DNA from: Flavobacteriales bacterium UBA7468
Lineage (GTDB): Bacteria; Bacteroidota; Bacteroidia; Flavobacteriales_D; Crocinitomicaceae
Assembly: GCA_002478565.1 (NCBI GenBank)
Contig: DLPC01000015.1
Coordinates: 43,972-107,971, forward strand
DNA: 64,000 nt
Reading direction: 5' to 3'
A program made the position numbers and the translations under genes. Every line of letters starts with the position of its first letter. Within the stretch, counting starts at the first letter, position 1. The notes under the pieces are model-generated. The model saw only the letters and a program-made list of their open reading frames with translations. It was not told the DNA's origin and did not search any database. Shown here one piece after another: positions 41,950 through 52,036 of this stretch.

Positions 41950-42609
41950 TTATCGGCCTCCAAAAATAGAGCTGCCAACTCTGATCATCGTACTTCCACT
42001 TTTGATGGCAATAGGGTAGTCTCCACTCATGCCCATAGAGATTTCTGAAAAGGAGGATTGTTCAGCAAAATAACTTTGCTTTAGTGTTTTATAAATTGTG
42101 CGCAAATGCTCGAATTCTTTTTGTATTTGCTGTTCATCATTTGTAAAACTTGCCATGCCCATCACACCACAAATTTCTATGTTTTGTAGCGCCTTGAATG
42201 TCGAACTTTCTAGTAGATCCAATGCTTCAGGAAGATCTAGACCAAATTTGGTTTCTTCCTGAGCAATAAAGAATTGCAGCAATACTTTTTGAATGCGTCC
42301 GTTTTTTTTGGCCTGCTTGTCAATTTCAACAAGAAGTTTAAGGCTATCTACCGCGTGGATGAGGTGCACAAATTCAGCCGCATACTTGACTTTATTTGTT
42401 TGTAAATGACCTATAAGGTGCCAACGAATGTCTTTGGGTAGTTGCGCTTGTTTTTCGACTAACTCTTGTACTTTGTTTTCGCCGAAATCTCGTTGCCCAG
42501 CATCATAAGCTTCTTGAATGGCCGATACAGGTTTTGTTTTAGATACCGCAATGAGGCAAACGTTGTTTGGGAGTGTTGCTTGAATTTTTTGCAGTTTTTC
42601 AGCAATCAT
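41950..42609 (-). CDS. YggS-family PLP homeostasis protein
   Basis: 219-aa single-domain alanine-racemase-like barrel that binds PLP without known catalysis. K24 in AVSKTKP is the PLP lysine; RDFGENKVQEL, RWHLIGHLQTNKVK, GMMGMA-like GVMGMASF and the C-terminal SMGMSGDYPIAIKSGSTMIR (phosphate site) are all present. It may buffer PLP levels, fitting the PLP genes just across the convergent gap. Its ATG overlaps the DUF1015 stop by 4 bp. Confidence 0.94.
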   Translation of the reverse strand: MIAEKLQKIQATLPNNVCLIAVSKTKPVSAIQEAYDAGQRDFGENKVQELVEKQAQLPKDIRWHLIGHLQTNKVKYAAEFVHLIHAVDSLKLLVEIDKQAKKNGRIQKVLLQFFIAQEETKFGLDLPEALDLLESSTFKALQNIEICGVMGMASFTNDEQQIQKEFEHLRTIYKTLKQSYFAEQSSFSEISMGMSGDYPIAIKSGSTMIRVGSSIFGGR

Positions 42610-43841
42610 TTTTCTAAGGAGTAAATAGTGAGTCCACTTCTGAGTTTGGGTTCAACCCATGTTGATTTCGGTGGCATATTCAAACCAGCGTCTGCTACTT
42701 TTTTTACATCCGACATGCTAGCTGGGTGCAATAAAAAAGCCAATTGATATTTTTTGGAGTCGACTGCTTCAATCATTTTTTCTATTGGCTCGTTTCCTGG
42801 GACAAAAGTGACTTGGTCAGTGGTTTTGAGATCCCTAATGCCAAAAATAGGCCTGAGGATCAAGTCTGACAAGATGAAAGAATCAAGGGTTTCAACAGGG
42901 TCTTGATCGTTGATGAAATTCAGGTTGGGTTTGAATTTAAACCATGTCTTTTCCATGTAGAGATGGATTTCGTGCTTTTTTTCAGGCACACATGCGTGGT
43001 CGAGTATTTGTATTTCACCCTCATTGGCTAATATAGCCTTGAGCCCTGCTAAATCTAATCCATTAGTAGATTTTAAAAGACGATGAAAAGCTGCAATTTG
43101 AACTGTTTTTTCATCGACTAAATAACTCAAGAAAAAAGCAGCTGCATCTGAAAAAGGCTTTCCTTCTTGCTGTAGTTTTTGAGCATAACGAACCGAAGAC
43201 GCAGAACGGTGATGCCCATCAGCGATATAGAGGGCTTCAATATTTTCAAATGCAGCGCATAGGGCCTGGGAATCCGATTCACTCATGAGCCAAATTTCAT
43301 GTGTAATGCGGTCGGTAGTCGTGAATTCGTATTCTGCTCTTGTTTGAGTATAGTGATCAAGATGTTGCTGAATGGACGGTTGACTTTCGTAGGTCATCAG
43401 TACAGGTTCAGCATTGAAACCAACGATTTCTAAGTATTTGGTAAAAATATCTTCACGCGCCGTGAGGGTTTCTTCATGGATTTTAACCTTTCCTTCGAGG
43501 TAATCAGCGACACTAACCCCAGCAAAAAAACCTGTAAAACTATGTGTTTCATTGCTCTGGCGGTAGATATAAATATGCGCTTGGGGGTCTTCTATGAGAA
43601 TGCCTTGCTGCTTAAAAAGCTCAAACTTTTGGCGAACTTGCAGAAACCTTTCAACCGAATTGGGTTTGGTTTTCTGAGTGGCGCCGAATTCAGGATTAAT
43701 GATGTGTAAGAAGGTAAATGGGTTATCTTCTAGTTTGGCTTTGAGGACATTTTTTTTATAGGAATAGTAAGGGCGGGTAGCAACTAAATGCACCTTATTT
43801 CTGACAGGTCGAATGGCTTTAAAGGCCCTTATTTTTGCCAT
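42606..43841 (-). CDS. DUF1015 family protein
   Basis: 411 aa. It opens with IRAFKAIRPVRNKVHLVATRPYYSY, then FLHIINPEF, the central YIADGHHRSASSVRYAQKL (a conserved HHR block) and FLLHPASMSDVKKVADAGLNMPPKSTWVEPKLRSGLTIYSL near the C-terminus. These match DUF1015, sometimes annotated as a putative HTH or kinase-associated protein. The biochemical function is unknown. It is downstream of the TonB-dependent receptor (3 bp) and upstream of yggS. Confidence 0.9.
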   Translation of the reverse strand: MAKIRAFKAIRPVRNKVHLVATRPYYSYKKNVLKAKLEDNPFTFLHIINPEFGATQKTKPNSVERFLQVRQKFELFKQQGILIEDPQAHIYIYRQSNETHSFTGFFAGVSVADYLEGKVKIHEETLTAREDIFTKYLEIVGFNAEPVLMTYESQPSIQQHLDHYTQTRAEYEFTTTDRITHEIWLMSESDSQALCAAFENIEALYIADGHHRSASSVRYAQKLQQEGKPFSDAAAFFLSYLVDEKTVQIAAFHRLLKSTNGLDLAGLKAILANEGEIQILDHACVPEKKHEIHLYMEKTWFKFKPNLNFINDQDPVETLDSFILSDLILRPIFGIRDLKTTDQVTFVPGNEPIEKMIEAVDSKKYQLAFLLHPASMSDVKKVADAGLNMPPKSTWVEPKLRSGLTIYSLEK

Positions 43842-43844
43842 AAT

Positions 43845-46181
43845 TTAAAATTTATAACTCATCCCAATACTTGGAAGAATAGGGAACTGATAAATCTTTT
43901 GATTTGTTATTCTATTGACATAGAAAATATTATTGCGATTGTAGGCATTGGTGATACCAGCTACTAATTCAATATTATTTTTGGCCTTGGTGGTAATCGT
44001 ATGTTTTACTGTGATGTCTAAACGATGATAGTAAGGTAAGCGCTGAGAATTGAAAGTCCCGAGCATGGTGGCAATAGTATTTGGATTATTGGTGACGTAA
44101 TCTGTGGTAAGACCCTCACTGAAATTTTCTAGTTGGTAATAACCTGCAGTTGGCGTGAAAGGCAAGCCAGATCCAAGATTCCAGCGCACATTGAGTTCGG
44201 TATTCTTCTTTTCTCCGAATGCATATGAGGCCACGAGATTGAGGTTGTGTCTGCGGTCGAATACTGGGAAGTAGGCATTAAAACCATCCCAACGCGTGTT
44301 GTATCCCCATGAATAAACAGCCCAAATGAAAACCCTGTTCTTGCTGTATTTGAGTAGGGCATCTACTCCGAATGACTGCCCAGATTCAATGATAAAGTCT
44401 TTTTTAAATACATCGTCTATCAGTTCAAATTGTGCGATATCTGCGTAGAGTTTATTCGGGTTAATATTGCTGAGCTGATCAAAATATTTGTAATAACCCT
44501 CTATGTTGAGATTCCAAAATTTGTTAAGGTCATATTCAAATCCTGCGATGGCATGCCAAGCATATTGTAGACCATTTTTAATGGTGCTCACTTGTTGATA
44601 TTCATTTACGAATTCATCTTGAACATTGGTTGGCGCGGAGAGTAAACCGTTGAAAAGGTTGACAATATCTTTGTCTGAAGACGCAGAGGTAAAGTTTTGA
44701 GAAAAACGGCCTCCTGAAAATTTGAAACGCAAGCGGTCTGTGGCGTTAAACTTTGCACCCAAGCGTGGTTCAATTGAAACTGTATTCAAAGAGGCATACA
44801 CTTGCATGCGCAAACCTGTTTGATACACCCATCTTGGCGTTACGAGTCTGTAATTGACATAGGTACCAATTTCAGTTGTGAAGTTGTTGGCTTCAATTTT
44901 TCTAGCAAGCTCATTGTAGGTGACAAATTGCGTATTGAATCCACTTAAGTTAAAACCGTAATTGAGTTCACTTTCATTTTTTTGAAAAAAGGTGAAGTCA
45001 AAGCCAAGATCAAAACCACCAATTTTAGAATAGCGTGGCTCTTGACTTGTTTCTTGAAAAGTAGTTTCGTAATTACTGCCGTTCACGTGCCCTCTGATAA
45101 ATATCGGAGAGCTGCTCGGGACGAGCGTAAAATTAATTCCACCTCCTGATGCATTCCAATTGAGGTCGGCAACCGAGTAATTGACAGAGTCGCGGTTATT
45201 GAAACCAAAGGCACTGAATTTGGAGCCACCTTCTCCATTGAAAGTCACTTTTCCATAAAGGTCTGTAAAGTTAAATGGCAAACCGTTTCCGTCGTTGATG
45301 CTCGGGTACAAGGACTTACTGGTGTAATCAAGTAAAGAATGTTTCGCTGTAAACATGTACGAACCTGCAGCCAAACCATCTTGATTGCGCTTTCCTAACG
45401 GCCCTTCCAAAACTGCTTTTGCCATAAAAGGAGAGGCAGAAACTTTTCCGCCGAACTTGTTGCGATTGCCGTCGCGATAGGTGATATCCATGACGGAAGA
45501 TATCCTCCCACCATATTTGGATTCAAAACCACCTGTATAGATATCAACAGATTTGACTAATTCTGTTTCAAAAATCGAATAAAATCCGATAGAGTGAAAA
45601 GGATTATAGATGGTCATGCCATCAAGTAGTGTCTTGTTCTGGATCGGTGTTCCTCCTCTGACATATAATTGCCCACCTTGATCACCAGTGGTAACCACTC
45701 CAGGCGTTACACTCAGTGCGCCAACTACATCGCTTTCTGCTCCATACATTGGAATTTTTTCAACGGTTTGTTTGTCCATTTTTACTTCGGACATACCGAT
45801 TTGTTGCCGTTTGGCCTTTGCTTCACCTGTGACACGAATGTCTCTAACTTGCATGGTATTCAGGTTCAAATTCCAAGACCCGATGTCATAAATTTTCTTC
45901 GCAGGGGTAATTTCTACGTTCATGAAGGAACGCTCATACTTTCCCTTCTCAACTTTGAGTATATAAGCTCCTACATCTAGTTTTGGGATCGAGAAAAATC
46001 CAGCGATGTTGGTATACCCGACTGCTACAGGTGTGCTGTCTTGACGCAATAATTTAACGCGTTCATCGGAAATAGGCTCACCATTCGACGCGTCATGAAG
46101 AAAGCCACGTATGGTATAGTCTTGTGCTGAAACTGCAGCGCAAATAAGCAGGAATAAAGAGAGGAATAATTGTTTTACCAT
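43845..46181 (-). CDS. TonB-dependent outer-membrane receptor with carboxypeptidase-regulatory-like domain
   Basis: 778 aa from ATG at 46181, which gives the signal peptide MVKQLFLSLFLLICAAVSAQ. Residues ~22-100 form a CarboxypepD_reg-like beta sandwich (YTIRGFLHDASNGEPISDERV), then the plug domain (QTVEKIPMYGAESDVVGALS, GGQLYVRGGTPIQNKTLLDG) and the barrel. The C-terminus ends with an aromatic strand, ILPSIGMSYKF. No SusD partner is adjacent, so this is not a typical polysaccharide-utilisation pair; the ligand is unknown. Confidence 0.92.
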   Translation of the reverse strand: MVKQLFLSLFLLICAAVSAQDYTIRGFLHDASNGEPISDERVKLLRQDSTPVAVGYTNIAGFFSIPKLDVGAYILKVEKGKYERSFMNVEITPAKKIYDIGSWNLNLNTMQVRDIRVTGEAKAKRQQIGMSEVKMDKQTVEKIPMYGAESDVVGALSVTPGVVTTGDQGGQLYVRGGTPIQNKTLLDGMTIYNPFHSIGFYSIFETELVKSVDIYTGGFESKYGGRISSVMDITYRDGNRNKFGGKVSASPFMAKAVLEGPLGKRNQDGLAAGSYMFTAKHSLLDYTSKSLYPSINDGNGLPFNFTDLYGKVTFNGEGGSKFSAFGFNNRDSVNYSVADLNWNASGGGINFTLVPSSSPIFIRGHVNGSNYETTFQETSQEPRYSKIGGFDLGFDFTFFQKNESELNYGFNLSGFNTQFVTYNELARKIEANNFTTEIGTYVNYRLVTPRWVYQTGLRMQVYASLNTVSIEPRLGAKFNATDRLRFKFSGGRFSQNFTSASSDKDIVNLFNGLLSAPTNVQDEFVNEYQQVSTIKNGLQYAWHAIAGFEYDLNKFWNLNIEGYYKYFDQLSNINPNKLYADIAQFELIDDVFKKDFIIESGQSFGVDALLKYSKNRVFIWAVYSWGYNTRWDGFNAYFPVFDRRHNLNLVASYAFGEKKNTELNVRWNLGSGLPFTPTAGYYQLENFSEGLTTDYVTNNPNTIATMLGTFNSQRLPYYHRLDITVKHTITTKAKNNIELVAGITNAYNRNNIFYVNRITNQKIYQFPILPSIGMSYKF

Positions 46182-46245
46182 TTGTCCAAATAAGAGTTCC
46201 CGAAGATAACGAAATGTTTTGATAAAATAATGAAGCAAAATGTGC

Positions 46246-47772
46246 TTAGGAGCTCCTGTCTAAATTTCGATATTGAATAGCTTCGCTGAGATGTTTTACA
46301 AGGATGTTTTTTTCGTAATCAAGATCAGCAATCGTTCTGGCAACTTTTAAAATGCGGTCATAGGCCCTTGCTGATAAACCGAGTTTTTTCATGGCAACTT
46401 GTAGCAACTGAGAACCTGCTTCATCGAGCTGACAAAATTGAGCCACATTTTTTCGAGTCATTTGAGCATTCGCGTGGACCTCCGGTGTTGCAAGATAGCG
46501 CTCGCTTTGGATATTTCTTGCATTGATTACCCGCTCACGTATTTGCTCACTTTTTTCGGAAGGAGCTATTAAATTGAGTTCTTGATGTTTTACAGGGCTC
46601 ACTTCTACATGCATATCTATGCGATCGAGTAGAGGGCCTGAGATGCGCTGGAGATAACGCTGTATTGCATTGGGATGACAACTACAAGCTTTTTCAGGAT
46701 GATTATGGTAGCCACACGGGCAGGGATTCATGGCTGCAACAAGCATGAAATTGGCTGGATAATCTATGGAGAATCGTGCGCGTGAGATATTGACTTCGCG
46801 GTCTTCCAAGGGTTGTCGCAGCACTTCAAGCACGTGCCGTTTGTATTCCGGTAATTCATCAAGGAATAATACACCGTTGTGGGCCAATGAAATCTCTCCG
46901 GGCTGTGGAAAAGCTCCTCCACCGATAAGCCCTACATCTGAAATGGTATGATGTGGTTTTCTAAATGGGCGTTGGGCCACGATCCCTGTCTGTCGATTTT
47001 TACCCGCTACGCTATGAATTTTGGTTGTTTCAAGGGCTTCATTTAGAGACATAGGGGGCAAAATTCCCGATAAGCGTTTGGCCATCATTGATTTACCGGC
47101 TCCGGGTGGTCCAATGAGAATGAGGTTGTGCCCACCGGCCGCTGCAATCTCGAAAGCGCGCTTCACATGCAGTTGACCCTTGACTTCCGAAAAATCAGGA
47201 TGAGCGGCAAGACTTCCTTGTTGGATGTCTTCCATTCCGATGGTTTCAAATTTAAGTGCGTTCTTTTTGCCGTTTAATATCAGTATGACATCTCTGATAT
47301 TATGAACACCATAGATTTCTAAGTCACTGACAATAGCTGCTTCAGTTGCATTTTCAAAAGGAACAATAAGACCTTTGAATCCTTCTGTTTTCGCTTGTAA
47401 GGCAATTGCTAATACACCTCTGGTTTTTTGTATGGTACCATCCAAAGACAATTCACCGAGTAAAAGAAAGTCTTGCAACTTGTTTGTTTTAACTTGATTG
47501 GTAACTGCCAAGATGCCAATTGCGATAGGAAGATCATAGACCGACCCTTCTTTTCTGATGTCGGCTGGTGACATATTGATTGTCACTTCTTTGCCCGGAA
47601 AATGTAGTTTATTGTTTTTGAAGGCAGCCTTGATGCGCTGATGACTTTCGCGAACCGCTACATCTGGTAGACCCACTAAATGAAAATTAATGCCGACATC
47701 GATGTTGACTTCGACTTGAATGGTAGTGGCACTGATGCCGAAAACGGCGCTAGAGTAGGTTTTGATGAACAT
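46246..47772 (-). CDS. YifB/ComM-family Mg-chelatase-like AAA protein
   Basis: 508 aa. The N-terminal ChlI-like part (VEVNIDVGINFHLVGLPDVAVRES, SPADIRKEGSVYDLPIAIGIL) is followed by an AAA module: Walker A GPPGAGKSMMAKR (~residue 220), the FRKPHHTISDVGLIGGG block, Walker B LAHNGVLFLDELPEY and a cysteine cluster PCPCGYHNHPEKACSC. ComM is a branch-migration helicase promoting natural transformation in Gammaproteobacteria; the role here is inferred. It stands between the polysaccharide region and the TonB receptor on the minus strand. Confidence 0.94.
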   Translation of the reverse strand: MFIKTYSSAVFGISATTIQVEVNIDVGINFHLVGLPDVAVRESHQRIKAAFKNNKLHFPGKEVTINMSPADIRKEGSVYDLPIAIGILAVTNQVKTNKLQDFLLLGELSLDGTIQKTRGVLAIALQAKTEGFKGLIVPFENATEAAIVSDLEIYGVHNIRDVILILNGKKNALKFETIGMEDIQQGSLAAHPDFSEVKGQLHVKRAFEIAAAGGHNLILIGPPGAGKSMMAKRLSGILPPMSLNEALETTKIHSVAGKNRQTGIVAQRPFRKPHHTISDVGLIGGGAFPQPGEISLAHNGVLFLDELPEYKRHVLEVLRQPLEDREVNISRARFSIDYPANFMLVAAMNPCPCGYHNHPEKACSCHPNAIQRYLQRISGPLLDRIDMHVEVSPVKHQELNLIAPSEKSEQIRERVINARNIQSERYLATPEVHANAQMTRKNVAQFCQLDEAGSQLLQVAMKKLGLSARAYDRILKVARTIADLDYEKNILVKHLSEAIQYRNLDRSS

Positions 47773-47861
47773 TGGCTTGATTTTGCCTCAAAGTTCCAGA
47801 CATGTCCTACCATTTGATTCAGTAAAAATCCTGATTTGTAGCGCGCACCAAGTTTTTTAGC

Positions 47862-48572
47862 TTACTCTATCAGTAATTTTTGACGCATTCCATCATTAAT
47901 TGTGAATAAATAATAGCCCTTTGGCAGATGATCGAGCTCGACTCTCATTTCAATTGATGTGGCTATCATTTGAAAAACAAGTTGGCCATACAAATTGTAA
48001 AAACGCAGCTGAGATCCTATTTGAAGCGGACCTATATTGAAAACTCCGTCGCTTGGATTTGGAAAAACTTGGATGAGCTGTTGGGCCAGTTGATTTAGTT
48101 TGTTTGTAGTGCATTCACCCGGATAGAATGAGCTAATGCCATAATAATTTGTAGCAATACATGAATTTTCATAGGTCACGGAATCGCAGCCACAAACAGG
48201 TTCATAAACTCCTGGGCAAAGAACCTGCAAATTGATGAGATTCGAATCTATACAACCCAACATCACAACCGTATCTTGCAAGCAAGCGCTGTTGCATTCA
48301 TAAGAAGATGAAAAAAAGGAGCTTGAATAATCAATTCCGTCGCTGCCAATCCAGCTACAACCTGACAATACCACACAACCTGAATCTGTCAAACCCCAAC
48401 CTAGCGCCATCGAACAAAGTCCAAAATCTACTCCAAGCGGAATGACATCACAAGTATCGTTAATGTCTTTGTAATTAGGCCAATCTTTTGTTCCTTTAAT
48501 GGGCCAATCCTGAGCAAGGAAAAAGCTTGGTAAGAGGAATAAAGAAATGAGTAGCGGAAAAAACTTAGTCAT
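47862..48572 (-). CDS. Secreted Kazal-type domain protein with T9SS sorting signal
   Basis: 236 aa: signal peptide (ending FFLAQ), a cysteine-rich region (~40-105), a Kazal-like protease-inhibitor domain (~106-154, cysteines at 107, 119, 127, 129, 138 and 154; YEPVCGCDSVTYENSC) and a C-terminal type IX secretion sorting domain (~165-236; QVFPNPSDGVFNIGP, LPKGYYLFTINDG). It is expected to be exported by the T9SS and perhaps attached to the surface. Inhibiting external proteases is the family role of Kazal domains; no target is known. It follows the DegT gene by 12 bp. Confidence 0.88.
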   Translation of the reverse strand: MTKFFPLLISLFLLPSFFLAQDWPIKGTKDWPNYKDINDTCDVIPLGVDFGLCSMALGWGLTDSGCVVLSGCSWIGSDGIDYSSSFFSSSYECNSACLQDTVVMLGCIDSNLINLQVLCPGVYEPVCGCDSVTYENSCIATNYYGISSFYPGECTTNKLNQLAQQLIQVFPNPSDGVFNIGPLQIGSQLRFYNLYGQLVFQMIATSIEMRVELDHLPKGYYLFTINDGMRQKLLIE

Positions 48573-48584
48573 GAAAAAATTTTG

Positions 48585-49790
48585 TTAACTCAATATTTTT
48601 TGAACCGAAGCAATCACGGCATTGATGACAATTTGGACCTGTTCGTCATTAAGGTCGAAGTAGACAGGTAACGAAATTTCTGTTGAGTAGTTGCCATAGG
48701 CTTGTGGAAAATCTGCAATTTGATACCCCAAATTTTTGTAAGCACTTAAAAGAGGTAAAGGTTGAAAATGGACATTTACCGCAACATCGTGTTCAAAAAT
48801 TTCTTGGATAATGGCATCGCGTTGTGCCTCGGTAATATTTGGAATACGCAATTGATAAAGGTGATACGAACTGGTTCTGTTTTCATCTTGATATACAGGT
48901 GTTTTGGCCCATTGGTGAGCTTTGAACGCTGCATCGTATTGTGCAAATATGACCTTTCTTCGGTCGAGGTTTTCTTGATAGCGCGCAAGTTCAATTAAAC
49001 CAATGGCCGCCTGGATGTCTGTCATGTTGCATTTGAAACCGGGTTCAAGTACGTCGTAGCGCCATGCTCCTTTTTGAGTTTTTGCTAACGCATCTTTGGA
49101 TTGGCCATGTAAAATCTTGATGTTAAAAGTTTTGTAAATAGCTTCGTGGTCAAAATTGGAAGGCAAGTTGAAACTAATAGCACCACCCTCTGCGGTAGTC
49201 AGATTTTTAACCGCATGAAAAGAAAAAACGGTGACATCCGCCAGCGCACCTACTCTTTTTCCATGATCATATGCACCAAAGCTATGAGCTGCATCGGCTG
49301 CTAACAAGATTCGACCTAATTGTGCTTGTTCTGGACTTTTAGGTTCAAATAGGTGCTGTTTTTCTTCGATAATGCGATAGAGCCCCTGGTAGTCGCAGGG
49401 TAGTCCACCTAAATCAACCGGCATGATCACTTTTGTCCTGGAAGTTATTTTTTGAGCAACTTCATTTAAAGACAAATTAAAATCATCGGCATTGATGTCA
49501 ACAAAAACAACAGTTGCGCCTGTGTGCAAAACGACATTCGCACTGGCACAATAGGTATAAACGGGCACAATCACTTCGTCACCCGGCCCAACTCCCCACC
49601 AACGCAATAATACCTCCATACCGGTTGTCCAAGAACTGACTGCAATGGTGGTTTTGGCGCCGCAATAAGCACTGATTTCTTTTTCGAATTGTTTGGTGCG
49701 TGGCCCTGTGGTAATCCAACCACTTTTAAGAGCAGCACTTACTTCGTCGATAACTGCTTGATCAATTCTGGGCGGTGAAAAAGGGATCAT
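48585..49790 (-). CDS. DegT/DnrJ/EryC1-type sugar aminotransferase
   Basis: 401-aa PLP enzyme that aminates a nucleotide-linked keto sugar. It opens with IPFSPPRIDQAVIDEV, has a GPGDEVIVPVYTYCASANV block near residue 75, VIMPVDLGGLPCDY, LAADAAHSFGA and the PLP lysine in FSFHAVKNLTTAEGGAI near 210. The C-terminal SSYHLYQLRI and HFQPLPLLSAY segments are typical of sugar transaminases. It heads the surface-polysaccharide cluster on the minus strand, 12 bp from the GT2 gene. The exact sugar is unknown. Confidence 0.93.
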   Translation of the reverse strand: MIPFSPPRIDQAVIDEVSAALKSGWITTGPRTKQFEKEISAYCGAKTTIAVSSWTTGMEVLLRWWGVGPGDEVIVPVYTYCASANVVLHTGATVVFVDINADDFNLSLNEVAQKITSRTKVIMPVDLGGLPCDYQGLYRIIEEKQHLFEPKSPEQAQLGRILLAADAAHSFGAYDHGKRVGALADVTVFSFHAVKNLTTAEGGAISFNLPSNFDHEAIYKTFNIKILHGQSKDALAKTQKGAWRYDVLEPGFKCNMTDIQAAIGLIELARYQENLDRRKVIFAQYDAAFKAHQWAKTPVYQDENRTSSYHLYQLRIPNITEAQRDAIIQEIFEHDVAVNVHFQPLPLLSAYKNLGYQIADFPQAYGNYSTEISLPVYFDLNDEQVQIVINAVIASVQKILS

Positions 49791-49802
49791 TCTATCTATA
49801 TT

Positions 49803-50816
49803 TTAACGTGAAAGTTCTTTTTGTTTGTCGCTTGGTTTTTTTCTCAAAACAATAAATTCAATTATTCCGAGAAGGTAACCCATTCCATAACTCAAGTGCA
49901 AGAGTGGAAATAAAAAAGTTGTTTGAAGTAATTGCCCTGACTGACTCACTTTCAATCCAAAAAAGAGCAACCCAAAGATGTAAAGCGCAGTTGGCACCAG
50001 ATACAAGAGCTGGACCCAGCTAGGCACTAAAAAAAGGAGAGATAACGAAACTAAATAAACTACAAACAACGGCGGAAAGAGTTGTCTGAGCGTTGTCATT
50101 TTTCCGTGTTTTTGATTGACAAAAACTTTCCAGTAACCGTATTGGAAATATTGTTTTCTGAGCCCGTTGATCGTTGCCCTGACATAATATTTAAGAGAAA
50201 TATGATGGATGAGATAGAGTTTCCCACCAGCTTCTGCGATTCGAAAATTGAAGTCGTCGTCTTGATTTCTAACGAGCATTTCATCGAAAAAACCAATTTT
50301 TTCAAAAACCCAATATGGATACATTGGGCTGGTTACGGTATCGGTATAGCCTGACGCAGTCATCGTTCTGAAATTCCCCATTCCCACACCAAAACTAGAG
50401 GACATCACGGCTGAAATACGGCGTCCGGTGTCATTCACAGATTCGTTTTGAATTTGCCCGCCTACACCCCAGACACTTTGATCTGATTCAAGTTGAAGAA
50501 TGCATTGCTGAAGGTAGTTGTTGCTCAGGATATGACGAGCCCCAACAATTTGTACATAATCGACAACTCCACCAGCATGAATACCTAAGTTAAACGCATA
50601 TGGTGTGAGTTTTTTTGGATTATCGATGAGGTATAAGTTTGGATATTGCGCACAACATGCTTCGACCACAGTTCTGGTTCCGTCATCACTCATGCCATCC
50701 ACTACAAACACCTGTAGTTGACATCCTGAGGGCAAGCTGCAGTCGTAAATGGCAGCAATACATTGCTGAATAAAAGGACGTTCATTTCTACAAGGGATGA
50801 CAACAGTTAATTTCAA
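49803..50816 (-). CDS. Glycosyltransferase family 2, membrane-associated
   Basis: 337 aa. The GT-A fold has TVVIPCRNERPFIQQCI at the N-terminus, VVDGMSDDGTRTVVE, and a VRNQDDDFNFRIAEAGGK acceptor/metal region near residue 180. The C-terminal third has two or more hydrophobic segments (LFVVYLVSLSLLFLVPSW, ALYIFGLLFFGL), so it is probably inserted in the inner membrane. It starts with TTG at 50816, and this codon overlaps the stop of the O-antigen ligase-like gene (TTGA). Sugar specificity unknown. Confidence 0.9.
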   Translation of the reverse strand: MKLTVVIPCRNERPFIQQCIAAIYDCSLPSGCQLQVFVVDGMSDDGTRTVVEACCAQYPNLYLIDNPKKLTPYAFNLGIHAGGVVDYVQIVGARHILSNNYLQQCILQLESDQSVWGVGGQIQNESVNDTGRRISAVMSSSFGVGMGNFRTMTASGYTDTVTSPMYPYWVFEKIGFFDEMLVRNQDDDFNFRIAEAGGKLYLIHHISLKYYVRATINGLRKQYFQYGYWKVFVNQKHGKMTTLRQLFPPLFVVYLVSLSLLFLVPSWVQLLYLVPTALYIFGLLFFGLKVSQSGQLLQTTFLFPLLHLSYGMGYLLGIIEFIVLRKKPSDKQKELSR

Positions 50817-52036
50817 GCCTTTATTTGCTTTGGTGGGTTGATAATCGAAATAAATGCACTCAAAAATAACAAGTAAAATACAATCCCTGACTGGCGCTGA
50901 AGCATACTTTCAAACAGTGAATTGATAACAAAACTGGCAATCATAAATCCAAAAATGAGGTCTTTTCTTTGCCATGCAATTTTGACAAGGAATAGAATGG
51001 TACCTAGGAGCAACAGCAGTGCAAACCAACCAAGTTCAGCAGTGAGCTGAAGAAATTGATTATGAGGATTCCAATGTTTGGCGGCTATTTCATGAAAACC
51101 AAGGTGGTGTAGTTTTTTTGATAGCTCGCTGTCCAGACCACTCATACCGATGCCAAATGGGTGTTGGGCAATGATTTCTCCGCTGATTGTCCATAAGATA
51201 AGTCTCGCCTGATTTCCGGACATTTTTTGTGGGCAATTTTGAATGAATTGTTGCGGATTGGTCACAAAGGAGATGCTTGATTGAACGGTATTTTTGAAGT
51301 CTGTTCCCAAACCTGGTTGGAAGCGTAGAAAGCCAAAAATAAAAATGGCACAGCTCAGTCCGATGATGAAGATTAACTTTTTTGAAAGTCTTTTTACGGA
51401 CCATTTTATGAAAAAGAAAAAATAAACCCCAACCAGAATAAGAATTCCTGCCATGCTCTCAAGTGGGAAATGTAATAAACTCAAAAATGAAACAATGCTA
51501 ATGGCACCTATTTTATGTTTCAACTTTAATGTTTCCATAGTGGAAAGCAAATAAAAAATAGCCAGAGAAAAGAAGGCAGCGGCATAACTTGGGTGATGAT
51601 TAAAAGCAAACCACGATGAATGAAAGTTTTGGGTTTCCCCCGTTTGAATGAAGCTAAAAATCGCATTTCCGAGATAAAGTAAACCCAATAATACACAAGC
51701 GCATACAAAGGTGTCAAGCACCTTTTTGCGCTCCAGGCCTTGCACAGGTTTGAAACTGAATAATATTGGAAAAATGACTAATGATAGTTTGTATTCTAAT
51801 TGAGGGAGGTCTTTATGGATGTCTGTACCAGTTAAAATAGTAAGGGCATAAAGTGCATAGAGCAACACAAATCCTATGAAAACAGGATGCAGTTGAAATT
51901 TAAGTTTTTGTTTGAACACCCCGAAAATCAATACGCAGGCAAATAAAGCAATCGCTATACCACCTAGTTTTGGAAATGGTATCCAGAGCGCGCTGAGCAA
52001 TAAAAAAGCATATTGATAAATTTTATCAAAGGTCAT
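50813..52036 (-). CDS. O-antigen ligase/polymerase-like membrane protein (first of two)
   Basis: About 407 aa from ATG at 52036; a longer open frame upstream overlaps the neighbouring gene. Around ten hydrophobic helices and a large loop near residues 255-330 with HPFGIGMSGLDSEL and AKHWNPHNQFLQLTAELGW. The H-N-x-x-L pattern in that loop is the hallmark of the Wzy_C/WaaL family. It either polymerises or transfers the polysaccharide. It overlaps the upstream glycosyltransferase by 4 bp (ATGA) and the downstream GT2 by 4 bp. Confidence 0.85.
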   Translation of the reverse strand: MTFDKIYQYAFLLLSALWIPFPKLGGIAIALFACVLIFGVFKQKLKFQLHPVFIGFVLLYALYALTILTGTDIHKDLPQLEYKLSLVIFPILFSFKPVQGLERKKVLDTFVCACVLLGLLYLGNAIFSFIQTGETQNFHSSWFAFNHHPSYAAAFFSLAIFYLLSTMETLKLKHKIGAISIVSFLSLLHFPLESMAGILILVGVYFFFFIKWSVKRLSKKLIFIIGLSCAIFIFGFLRFQPGLGTDFKNTVQSSISFVTNPQQFIQNCPQKMSGNQARLILWTISGEIIAQHPFGIGMSGLDSELSKKLHHLGFHEIAAKHWNPHNQFLQLTAELGWFALLLLLGTILFLVKIAWQRKDLIFGFMIASFVINSLFESMLQRQSGIVFYLLFLSAFISIINPPKQIKA

